This document shows, piece by piece, positions 1 to 5,301 of a stretch of 5,301 bases of DNA. This stretch comes from an uncultured Bacilli bacterium (GTDB lineage: Bacteria; Bacillota_I; Bacilli_A; RF39; UBA660): NCBI GenBank assembly GCA_947585065.1, contig CANPWX010000081.1, positions 1 to 5,301 of the forward strand, given 5' to 3'. The position numbers and the translations under genes were made by a program. Every line of letters starts with the position of its first letter. The first letter of the stretch is position 1. The notes under the pieces were generated by a model that did no database searches, was not told the DNA's origin, and saw only the letters and a program-made list of their open reading frames with translations.

Positions 1-1
1 A

Positions 2-2794
2 GATTTAAAAAATGAACTTTTAGTTTTACTTACTACTCAAACTACTTTTTATCCAGAGTTAAGTCAAATTATTGGTGATGAGGAACATGGAATACTCTAT
101 ATTTTTAGTCGTAAGAGAAAGTTTTGGGAGGGTCCAGGAAGTGTGAACTCTTTTACTCCTTATGGTCGTTTTAAAAATGAGAGCGATGTAGAAGAATATC
201 AAAAGCTAAAAAGTGAAAATAAAGAAAAATTTTTATATGAAGATTTGATTGGAAAATGTGCGATTTTCCCACAAGAAAAATGTGTTCCGAAAGCAAATGT
301 GTTTGCTGAACAATTTAATTTAATCAACGATTTTATTAATATTTGTATTACTGATATTGAGCATATAAAAAACATGAATTTTGTTCGGCCAATAAACAAA
401 GATAATCTTTATAAAATTACAACAGAAGGTATTGAAGAAATATTAAAATACTGTATGAATTATCCAAAAACTTTAAGTTATGATAAAGTTTTAAAAGATG
501 TCTTAGGGATTTCTAAAAAGTGTATCATTGGGTTTCGAGTAAAAAAAGATGGAAGTCCTGATTTTAGTTTAATGAAGACTTACCGAAAGGTTATTAATAC
601 TTTTAAAGAAAATGAGCTAGATATTACATGGCTTATTGAAAATAATTATAAAAATTATAATTTATTAATGGCTAATTTAGCTGTTGCACCAGGAATTGTT
701 GAAATAAAAGAGATGCTTAGAAATATTCATGAATTAACTAGTGAGGAAGAACGTGTTATTGTAGAATTAAGAGATAAATTAAAAAATGATCAAGTTTTTG
801 ATTATCATGCACTTAGTGAACAAGCTTTAACAATGGCTATTAAAGATATGTTAAGTACAGAATTAAATTTTATGCAAGTATCTCGTCAAAAAGATTATGA
901 TCAGTGGGCTAGAGAAAAAAGAATTCAAGAGTATGGGACAGGTAGTTTCTATATGAATGCCAAATTGGTTGATGATATTGTTGCGTCTCCACAGGTGAAA
1001 AAAACGTTAAGACAAGCTATTCGTGTTATTAATGCAATTATTAGAGAGAAAAAAGCACTTCCAAGTGTCATCGCGATAGAATCTACAAAAGAGATGAACG
1101 GTGAGGAAAAGAGAAAAGAAATTGAACGTGATCAAAAACAAAATGAAGCATTAAAAAAAGCAGCACAAGAAATTTTGGAAAATGCAGGATATAAAGGAAA
1201 TATTACACCGAAGCTTTTAGAAAAAGTAATTTGCTATGAAGAAACAAATGGTACGTGTGCTTACTGTGGAAAACCTGTGGATATCAATGAAGTATTAAAT
1301 GGCAGCTATGAAACAGAACATATTTTACCTTATAGTAAAAGTGCCAATGACTCTCAAAACAATCGTACGATTACTTGCCGTGATTGTAACAGTAGAAAAG
1401 GAAATAAAACTCCTTATGAATTTTTAAACGATAGTGAATTTGAAAGTTTTAAAAAGAGAATTCAAAGTTTAAAAATATCAGAAGAAAAGAAACAAAACTT
1501 TTTGACTCAAGAAAATTTAGATAAATATCATCAAAGATTTTTTAATCGGAATTTAAGGGATACGGCTTATGCTACTAAGGAATTAGTTAATCAAGTACAT
1601 TATTTTAATGAATATTTGCATGCTCATCATTACGAAGGAGATGTATTAACTTTATCCACTCCAGGACAACTTACTCATAAAATTAGAGAATCTTGGCATT
1701 TAGATAAAGACCGAGATGATGGAAAATATCATCATGCTGTTGATGCTTCTATAGTGGCAGGTATTGCTACCACAAAAATTGGAAAGATTATTATTGATTC
1801 ACAAAATAATTCTCAATTTTGGATAAAAAATAATGAAATTACAAAAGATTTGTTAGAAGAACTAGAAAATTTTGAAATGCATGAATGGAAAGAAGAAATA
1901 TCAAAAATTAATAGTGATGATAGTATTTTAATTTCAATGCAAGTAAATAAAGAAGCTAATCGTTCTATTGCTAATGCTAATATTAGTTCTTATATAAAAA
2001 AAGGAGATGATTACTATATCATTGAACAAATTTCTGATATTTATTCTCCAGATTTATTTAGAAATGAAAAAGATAAATTAGATGTTTTGTTTAATGAGGA
2101 AGATTCTAAATATATCTTACTTTGTCAAGAACAAGAACCAAAACTTTTTAAATTATTACAAAATATTTATGAAACTTATCAAGAAAATAAAAAGAATCCA
2201 TTTTTGCTATATTGTGAGGAAACTCATGAGGAGATTGTGGATGGAGAACAGTTTGATGCTTTAAAGCATGGAATTCATGCACCATCTAAAAATAACTCTG
2301 GTCCAATTGTGAGAAAACTTCGTTACATGAGAAAAGTTTCCGATCCATTTTTAATTGATAAGAAAAATATTTTGAAAAAAGACAATACTTTTATTGGATA
2401 TGATAGTGTAGCTATTTTTTGTACTCGATTATATTGGGATATTGATTTGAAAAAAATTATTTTTGTTCCAGTATATATTCCAACAGTAGATTTTAAAACA
2501 GGAAAAATTAATGAAAATCATCCTTTATATAAAAGTTATTATGATAAATTTGTTAAAGGAAAAAATGTAAAATTTATTGTAGATTTATATAATGGTGACT
2601 ATTTAGAAATAGAAAAATCGAATGGGGAAATAAAAAAAGAAAACGTAAAAGGGTATTCAAAAGTTAGTAAAAGCATTCAATGTAAATCTGGTGGATACCT
2701 TTCTCCTAAGGATAAATTTACATTATATGATGTTGATGTTCTTGGAAATAAGAAAAAAAGATTGACATGGCCAGATAATCTCGATATAATGTAA
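2..2794 (+). CDS. cas9: CRISPR-associated endonuclease Cas9, compact type II-A (5' end missing)
   Basis: RNA-guided DNA endonuclease that uses crRNA:tracrRNA to cut both strands of invading DNA. The frame is open from base 2, so the GTG at 143 is an internal Val codon and the gene starts before the window. 930 residues are visible (residue 1 = bases 2-4). The REC-lobe motif FWEGPG is at 41-46. RuvC-II has its Glu at 360 (bases 1079-1081). The HNH domain spans about 405-480, with catalytic His440 (1319-1321) and Asn454 (1361-1363). RuvC-III has YHHAVD with His578 and Asp581. The WED/PAM-interacting region follows, ending with QCK (893-895) and DVLGN. Spacing between these motifs matches S. aureus Cas9 closely, so about 170 residues are probably missing (RuvC-I Asp, bridge helix, early REC) and full length is about 1,100. 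Oddities: four Cys around HNH (419, 422, 459, 462), Glu-His instead of Asp-His, and TKE instead of ARE after the RuvC-II Glu. Its last codons contain the tracrRNA promoter. Family assignment is very secure; the closeness to St1Cas9 is judged from remembered sequence. Confidence 0.98.
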   Translation, partial: DLKNELLVLLTTQTTFYPELSQIIGDEEHGILYIFSRKRKFWEGPGSVNSFTPYGRFKNESDVEEYQKLKSENKEKFLYEDLIGKCAIFPQEKCVPKANVFAEQFNLINDFINICITDIEHIKNMNFVRPINKDNLYKITTEGIEEILKYCMNYPKTLSYDKVLKDVLGISKKCIIGFRVKKDGSPDFSLMKTYRKVINTFKENELDITWLIENNYKNYNLLMANLAVAPGIVEIKEMLRNIHELTSEEERVIVELRDKLKNDQVFDYHALSEQALTMAIKDMLSTELNFMQVSRQKDYDQWAREKRIQEYGTGSFYMNAKLVDDIVASPQVKKTLRQAIRVINAIIREKKALPSVIAIESTKEMNGEEKRKEIERDQKQNEALKKAAQEILENAGYKGNITPKLLEKVICYEETNGTCAYCGKPVDINEVLNGSYETEHILPYSKSANDSQNNRTITCRDCNSRKGNKTPYEFLNDSEFESFKKRIQSLKISEEKKQNFLTQENLDKYHQRFFNRNLRDTAYATKELVNQVHYFNEYLHAHHYEGDVLTLSTPGQLTHKIRESWHLDKDRDDGKYHHAVDASIVAGIATTKIGKIIIDSQNNSQFWIKNNEITKDLLEELENFEMHEWKEEISKINSDDSILISMQVNKEANRSIANANISSYIKKGDDYYIIEQISDIYSPDLFRNEKDKLDVLFNEEDSKYILLCQEQEPKLFKLLQNIYETYQENKKNPFLLYCEETHEEIVDGEQFDALKHGIHAPSKNNSGPIVRKLRYMRKVSDPFLIDKKNILKKDNTFIGYDSVAIFCTRLYWDIDLKKIIFVPVYIPTVDFKTGKINENHPLYKSYYDKFVKGKNVKFIVDLYNGDYLEIEKSNGEIKKENVKGYSKVSKSIQCKSGGYLSPKDKFTLYDVDVLGNKKKRLTWPDNLDIM
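2762..2790 (+). promoter_or_regulatory. sigma-A type promoter of tracrRNA
   Basis: A -35 box TTGACA (2762-2767) and a -10 box TATAAT (2785-2790) are separated by exactly 17 bases, a perfect match to the vegetative consensus. The boxes lie inside the last eleven codons of cas9. The -35 encodes Leu-Thr and the -10 spans the Asp-Ile-Met codons just before the TAA. The predicted start is near 2797, about 14 bases before the anti-repeat. It should give constitutive, strong tracrRNA synthesis independent of the cas9 promoter. Confidence 0.93.
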
Positions 2795-2810
2795 TTGGAT
2801 TTTGAAACAA

Positions 2811-2851
2811 GTTTTCAACTTCCTAAATTACACAGGGTTTCCTATTATAAC
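2811..2851 (+). repeat. tracrRNA anti-repeat
   Basis: This degenerate inverted copy of the CRISPR repeat runs opposite to the array repeats. Its upper part (2811-2836) has one mismatch over 26 bases. Next come a G-U wobble at 2837, a two-base bulge near 2838-2839, and pairing of 2840-2842 with repeat bases 7-9. A three-base bulge (2843-2845) precedes a 6-bp lower stem, 2846-2851 with repeat bases 1-6, containing one U-U mismatch. The whole 36-nt repeat is therefore covered, with the bulge on the tracrRNA side near the guide end as expected of a Cas9 guide duplex. Confidence 0.92.
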
Positions 2852-2866
2852 TTATTTTAGGTAACC

Positions 2867-2891
2867 AAGGGTGCTTCGGCGTCCTTTTTTT
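2867..2891 (+). terminator. Rho-independent terminator of tracrRNA
   Basis: An 8-bp stem (2867-2874 with 2879-2886, including two G-U pairs) is capped by a UUCG tetraloop (2875-2878). Seven T residues (2885-2891) end the structure. It would also act as the final 3' hairpin of the tracrRNA bound by Cas9. It lies in the cas9-cas1 gap, so RNA polymerase must read through it to express cas1-cas2-csn2 from either upstream promoter. Confidence 0.92.
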
Positions 2892-2897
2892 ATTTAT

Positions 2898-3791
2898 ATG
2901 GCATTTCGTACAGTTTATATAGAAAAAGCTGTAAAAGTTCGATTAGACTTAAATAATATTGTTGTGAATTATGAAGATGATGAGTATTATATAAATATAG
3001 ATGAAATTCATACCATTTTATTTGATGATCCTAGATGTAATATTTCTTTAAGATTATTATCTAAATTGTGTGAAGCGGGTATCAATGTCATTTTTACAGA
3101 TGCTTCTCACATGCCTATTGGCTCTTTGCAAAGTTTATATCATCATGCAAGAGCACCTAAAAAGATTAAAATGCAAATGGAATGGGATAAAAATAGTCAA
3201 ATATATTTATGGACTGAAATAGTAAAATATAAAATTCAAAATCAAATTGAAACATTAAAAAGAAAAAAGAAATTAGATAAAATAGATCTATTAAATAAAA
3301 TGAAAGAAGATATAAAACTTGGAGATATTTCGAATAAGGAAGGAATTGCTAGTCGTGTTTACTTTAAAGAATTGTTTGGTGATACTTTTAAAAGATTTGA
3401 TGAAGAAATTATCAATTATGCTATGAATTATATTTATCAAATTATACGTTCTAAAATTGCTCAAGAAATTGTTTCTTGTGGATATATTCCGGCTTTAGGA
3501 ATTTGTCATAAAAGTGAATTTAATTTATATAATTTAGCTGATGATTTCATTGAACCTTTTCGACCTATTTGTGATTATTATGTAAGTGAGATATTGAGCA
3601 ATTGTATTGAAGATTATTTAACAAGTGAGATTAAAAGAAAAATCGTTGAAATATTAAATTATAATATTCAGTATAATCAGTCAACTTACAAAATACATAT
3701 TGTGATTCAATTTTATGTGCAATCACTTTTTCATTATTTAGAAACTGGAGATCTTGAATATATTAAATTTCCTCAATTATGTTATATATAA
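2898..3791 (+). CDS. cas1: CRISPR integrase Cas1 (type II)
   Basis: Metal-dependent integrase that, as a Cas1-Cas2 complex, inserts new spacers at the leader end of the array. The 297-residue product has the usual type II Cas1 length. It starts MAFRTVYI, like the M-x-W/F-RTV start of the family, followed by a beta-rich N-terminal domain and then the helical catalytic domain. The metal-binding triad is Glu148 (in KEGIASRVYF), His204 (GICHK) and Glu219 (DDFIEPFRP). The ATG at 2898 is chosen by family homology. An in-frame GTG at 2871 lies inside the tracrRNA terminator stem and would add nine non-conserved residues. No Shine-Dalgarno sequence precedes either start, and the ATG lies only 6 bases after the terminator T-run. 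Expression probably depends on terminator read-through. A 14-base gap separates it from cas2. Confidence 0.97.
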   Translation: MAFRTVYIEKAVKVRLDLNNIVVNYEDDEYYINIDEIHTILFDDPRCNISLRLLSKLCEAGINVIFTDASHMPIGSLQSLYHHARAPKKIKMQMEWDKNSQIYLWTEIVKYKIQNQIETLKRKKKLDKIDLLNKMKEDIKLGDISNKEGIASRVYFKELFGDTFKRFDEEIINYAMNYIYQIIRSKIAQEIVSCGYIPALGICHKSEFNLYNLADDFIEPFRPICDYYVSEILSNCIEDYLTSEIKRKIVEILNYNIQYNQSTYKIHIVIQFYVQSLFHYLETGDLEYIKFPQLCYI

Positions 3792-3805
3792 ATTTATATA
3801 AACAA

Positions 3806-4147
3806 ATGAGAATTCTTTTAATATATGATCTACCAGTAACTGAAGAAGATGATCGAAAAATATATAGTAGGTTTCATCGAGATATTACTAGACTAGGATT
3901 TTATATGCTACAGTATTCTGTTTATTCAAAAGTTATTCAAAATGATACTTCTATGAAACAAAACATTAGTAAAGTTGAGAAAATAACACCTAGTAAAGGT
4001 AATGTAATTATTTTAAGAATAACTGAAAAACAATACCAAGATATGATTTATTTAAGAGGAGAAAAAAATAAATTTGATTTATTAGTAGGCGGCAAAGAAT
4101 TTGTAATTTTTGGAGGTGATGAAGATGAATTTAAAAATACAGTATAA
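3806..4147 (+). CDS. cas2: CRISPR adaptation protein Cas2 (type II)
   Basis: Structural partner of Cas1 in spacer integration; the Cas2 dimer bridges two Cas1 dimers. The 113-residue product has the ferredoxin-like Cas2 fold signature. The first strand MRILLIYDLPV carries Asp8, followed by a charged helix (RKIYSRFHRDI), then GFYMLQYSVYSK and the late strand VIILRITEKQY. The ATG at 3806 is preferred because MRxLxxYDLP is the conserved family start. An in-frame ATG at 3779 overlaps the end of cas1 and would add nine residues. Neither has a recognisable ribosome binding site, so translation may be coupled to cas1 termination 14 bases upstream. The last codons overlap csn2 by 23 bases and hold its ribosome binding site. 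The tail is acidic (DEDE). Confidence 0.96.
   Translation: MRILLIYDLPVTEEDDRKIYSRFHRDITRLGFYMLQYSVYSKVIQNDTSMKQNISKVEKITPSKGNVIILRITEKQYQDMIYLRGEKNKFDLLVGGKEFVIFGGDEDEFKNTV
4112..4116 (+). promoter_or_regulatory. ribosome binding site of csn2
   Basis: GGAGG lies 8 bases before the ATG at 4125, ideal spacing, and inside the 3' end of cas2. This decides the csn2 start. The in-frame TTG 4110, GTG 4116 and ATG 4119 overlap the site or sit too close to it. It is the only strong Shine-Dalgarno among the three adaptation genes. Confidence 0.85.
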
Positions 4148-5009
4148 AAATTATGATTTTTTAGAACCAATAAAAAAAGATAATTCCTTATTTCTTATCA
4201 ATAAATTTAGTTTTTTTGAATTTTATTATTATTTTTTTCAAGCTTTTCAATTAAAAAATAAAGATATAGAAATTCAATTAGGAGAAAAAATATTAGATTA
4301 TAAAAATTCAATATTTTTTTCCTTTTTAGATTTTACGGAAATATTAAATTCTTTAGAATTTAAAAAAGGAAGTTTATTTTATGAGTATTTAATTAGCTGT
4401 TTATATAAAGAGGAAAATTTAGATCAAGATATTTTATTTTATGATCTAGCAAATATTATTCAAAATGTAATTAAAACTGCAGATATAGATATTGACTATG
4501 ATATTAATGAGGATATTGAAAAGATTGTATTTGGATTTACTGATTTTAAATTGAAGAGTAATTTTTCAGATTTTATAATTGTTTTAAATAAAATATTGGA
4601 TAGTTATTTATTAAAAAATATTAATAAAACATTTATTATATTTTATGATTCAAGTTTATTAAATTTTGATTTTTCTATTTATGATAATTGTTATAGTTTT
4701 GATATTTCAGATGTTCAAGATTTTCCAAAGTATAATTTAATATGTGGAAAAGAAATACATAAATTCGATTTAGAAAAAATTATGGAAAAATTAGAAGGAA
4801 TGTGGCCTGTAGAATTTAATAGAAATATTATTGAAAAGTGTGTTGTTAAATTTTATTTGAATTTAAAATCTAATTTGGATTTAGTAGTATATGAAGAACA
4901 AGAATATTTAACATATCAATTACTAAATCAAATGTTTCAAACAAATTTAAAAATTATTTGTAAGTGTACAATTCGCGACAATATAAAGTCTTTTTTAGAA
5001 CAAATTTAA
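4125..5009 (+). CDS. csn2: Csn2 family adaptation protein with C-terminal extension
   Basis: Csn2 proteins form DNA-end-binding rings and are needed with Cas1, Cas2 and Cas9 for spacer acquisition in type II-A systems. The 294-residue product begins MNLKIQYKNYDFLEPI, like the MNLNFSLLDEPI start of short Csn2. It also keeps the DIDYD...DIEKI segment (about 122-134), the hydrophobic strand NKTFIIFYDSS (167-177) and DVQDFPKY (196-203), which correspond to late Csn2 motifs. Short Csn2 ends near 220; this one continues for about 75 residues (LEGMWPVEFNRN onward), so it is an intermediate-to-long form, unlike the S. pyogenes type. The gene overlaps cas2 by 23 bases and ends 23 bases before the first repeat. 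Base composition is extremely AT-rich (4201-4260 has 6 G/C in 60), with several runs of seven T. The family call rests on faint sequence resemblance plus position, the usual situation for Csn2. Confidence 0.88.
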   Translation: MNLKIQYKNYDFLEPIKKDNSLFLINKFSFFEFYYYFFQAFQLKNKDIEIQLGEKILDYKNSIFFSFLDFTEILNSLEFKKGSLFYEYLISCLYKEENLDQDILFYDLANIIQNVIKTADIDIDYDINEDIEKIVFGFTDFKLKSNFSDFIIVLNKILDSYLLKNINKTFIIFYDSSLLNFDFSIYDNCYSFDISDVQDFPKYNLICGKEIHKFDLEKIMEKLEGMWPVEFNRNIIEKCVVKFYLNLKSNLDLVVYEEQEYLTYQLLNQMFQTNLKIICKCTIRDNIKSFLEQI

Positions 5010-5024
5010 AAAAAGTGATATAAT
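4995..5024 (+). promoter_or_regulatory. array (pre-crRNA) promoter, extended -10
   Basis: A consensus -10 TATAAT at 5019-5024 is preceded by TG one base upstream (5016-5017), making an extended -10. The -35 position holds only a weak match (TTAGAA, 4995-5000, 18-base spacing), which the extended -10 can offset. An A-tract (5008-5014) lies in the spacer. The predicted start is near 5031, two bases before the first repeat. The -35 lies inside the end of csn2. Confidence 0.8.
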
Positions 5025-5032
5025 GTTTATAG
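5010..5032 (+). other. CRISPR leader (very short)
   Basis: Only 23 bases separate the csn2 stop from the first repeat. They hold the array -10 box and end in TTTATAG directly against the repeat. The leader end is where Cas1-Cas2 of type II-A recognises the integration site. The streptococcal/enterococcal leader-anchoring sequence ATTTGAG is not present here, so any anchoring sequence would be different. Further leader function would have to overlap csn2 coding sequence. Confidence 0.75.
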
Positions 5033-5301
5033 GTTTTAGGATCCTGTGTAATTTAGGTAGTTGAAAACGCCTTTTAATCTATTAGAATTTGAAGCTAGGT
5101 TTTAGGATCCTGTGTAATTTAGGTAGTTGAAAACAGGACAAGGTTTCTGTTGAATCTAAGGAGGGTTTTAGGATCCTGTGTAATTTAGGTAGTTGAAAAC
5201 ATTTTAAATTTTTTCCAGAAGACCATCATTGTTTTAGGATCCTGTGTAATTTAGGTAGTTGAAAACCTATATCTAATAAATGAGATTTTGTATCAAGTTT
5301 T
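5033..5301 (+). CRISPR. Type II-A CRISPR array, leader end (truncated by window)
   Basis: Four identical 36-nt repeats stand at 5033-5068, 5099-5134, 5165-5200 and 5231-5266. The first 5 bases of a fifth are at 5297-5301. Repeats begin GTTTTAGGATCC and end TAGTTGAAAAC. Four spacers, all exactly 30 nt, occupy 5069-5098, 5135-5164, 5201-5230 and 5267-5296. Orientation is fixed by three facts: the leader promoter lies on the left, the tracrRNA anti-repeat pairs with the + strand repeat, and the repeat begins GTTTTAG as in other type II-A arrays. Spacer 1 is therefore the newest. Absence of any repeat decay fits the leader end of an active array. I saw no spacer matching other parts of the window. 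Confidence 0.99.

Larger units (their letters stand above)
2797..2891 (+). ncRNA. tracrRNA
   Basis: Trans-activating crRNA of the type II system, which pairs with the repeat part of pre-crRNA, allows RNase III processing and anchors the guide in Cas9. Bases 2811-2836 match the reverse complement of the array repeat at 25 of 26 positions (mismatch at 2821), and looser pairing continues to 2851. Downstream lies a minimal nexus-like hairpin, GGUAACC at 2860-2866 (two GG/CC pairs, three-base loop), resembling the short GG...CC nexus of streptococcal tracrRNAs. A UUCG-capped terminator stem follows. The 5' end (about 2797) is placed from the promoter and the 3' end from the T-run, giving about 95 nt. 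It is encoded between cas9 and cas1 on the same strand as the array. This arrangement, from memory, also occurs at S. thermophilus CRISPR1. Ends are predicted, not measured. Confidence 0.94.

Noticed and set aside
143..145. GTG as the start of cas9
   Set aside because: The frame is open back to base 2, and the upstream residues, including FWEGPG, match the REC lobe of Cas9, so this Val is internal.
199..399. 66-residue minus-strand ORF
   Set aside because: It lies wholly inside cas9 coding sequence, has no ribosome binding site, and looks like an AT-rich shadow.
2082..2264. 60-residue plus-strand ORF in another frame of cas9
   Set aside because: Shadow of the cas9 C-terminal region; no protein family features.
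2802..2851. Separate promoter for cas1 within the tracrRNA (TTGAAA or TTACAC with TATAAC)
   Set aside because: Spacing between these boxes is about 37 or 12 bases, outside the usable range.
2871..2897. GTG start for a longer Cas1
   Set aside because: It lies inside the tracrRNA terminator stem; the added residues are not Cas1-like, whereas MAFRTVYI at 2898 is the family start.
4110..4121. Earlier csn2 starts (TTG 4110, GTG 4116, ATG 4119)
   Set aside because: They overlap or crowd the GGAGG site at 4112-4116; ATG 4125 has ideal spacing and the expected MNL start.
5039..5044. GGATCC palindrome in each repeat as a protein site
   Set aside because: It is simply part of the repeat sequence; in the guide duplex it forms the bulged stem, and nothing else supports a special role.
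5046..5055. Promoter inside each repeat, as in some type II-C arrays
   Set aside because: The TAATTT-like stretch is a poor -10 with no proper -35; the leader carries a much better promoter.
2..5301. Type II-C or type II-B classification
   Set aside because: A csn2-like gene follows cas2 and no cas4 is present, with array and tracrRNA on the cas strand, which fits type II-A.

Overview
The window holds most of a type II-A CRISPR-Cas locus, all on the + strand. In order it contains cas9 (5' end outside the window), a tracrRNA gene with its own promoter and terminator, cas1, cas2, csn2, and the leader-proximal end of a repeat-spacer array that runs off the right edge. Every gene of a type II-A module is present, so the system looks complete apart from the missing cas9 start and array tail.

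The DNA is very AT-rich. It uses the standard code (Trp is TGG, and TGA is not read through), has a good GGAGG ribosome binding site before csn2, and carries consensus sigma-A type promoters. This points to a low-GC Bacillota (Bacilli or Erysipelotrichia-like). It is not a Mycoplasma-type TGA=Trp organism. The genus cannot be named from the sequence alone. The Cas9 most resembles, from memory, the compact Cas9 of Streptococcus thermophilus CRISPR1 (St1Cas9) and Staphylococcus aureus Cas9.

Layout: 2-2794 cas9; 2762-2790 a perfect TTGACA-N17-TATAAT promoter inside the last cas9 codons; about 2797-2891 tracrRNA, whose anti-repeat (2811-2851) pairs with the array repeat and which ends in a UUCG-capped terminator; 2898-3791 cas1; 3806-4147 cas2; 4125-5009 csn2; 5010-5032 a very short leader with an extended -10 promoter; 5033-5301 array of 36-nt repeats and 30-nt spacers.

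How the parts work together (family knowledge): Cas1-Cas2 with Csn2 and Cas9 acquire spacers at the leader end. The array transcript pairs with tracrRNA, host RNase III trims the duplex, and Cas9 loaded with crRNA:tracrRNA cuts matching DNA with its RuvC and HNH domains. No new system type is visible. The points worth a second look are the promoter nested in the cas9 stop region, the tracrRNA terminator sitting 6 nt before the cas1 start, a four-cysteine HNH domain in Cas9, a C-terminal extension on Csn2, and the 23-nt leader.
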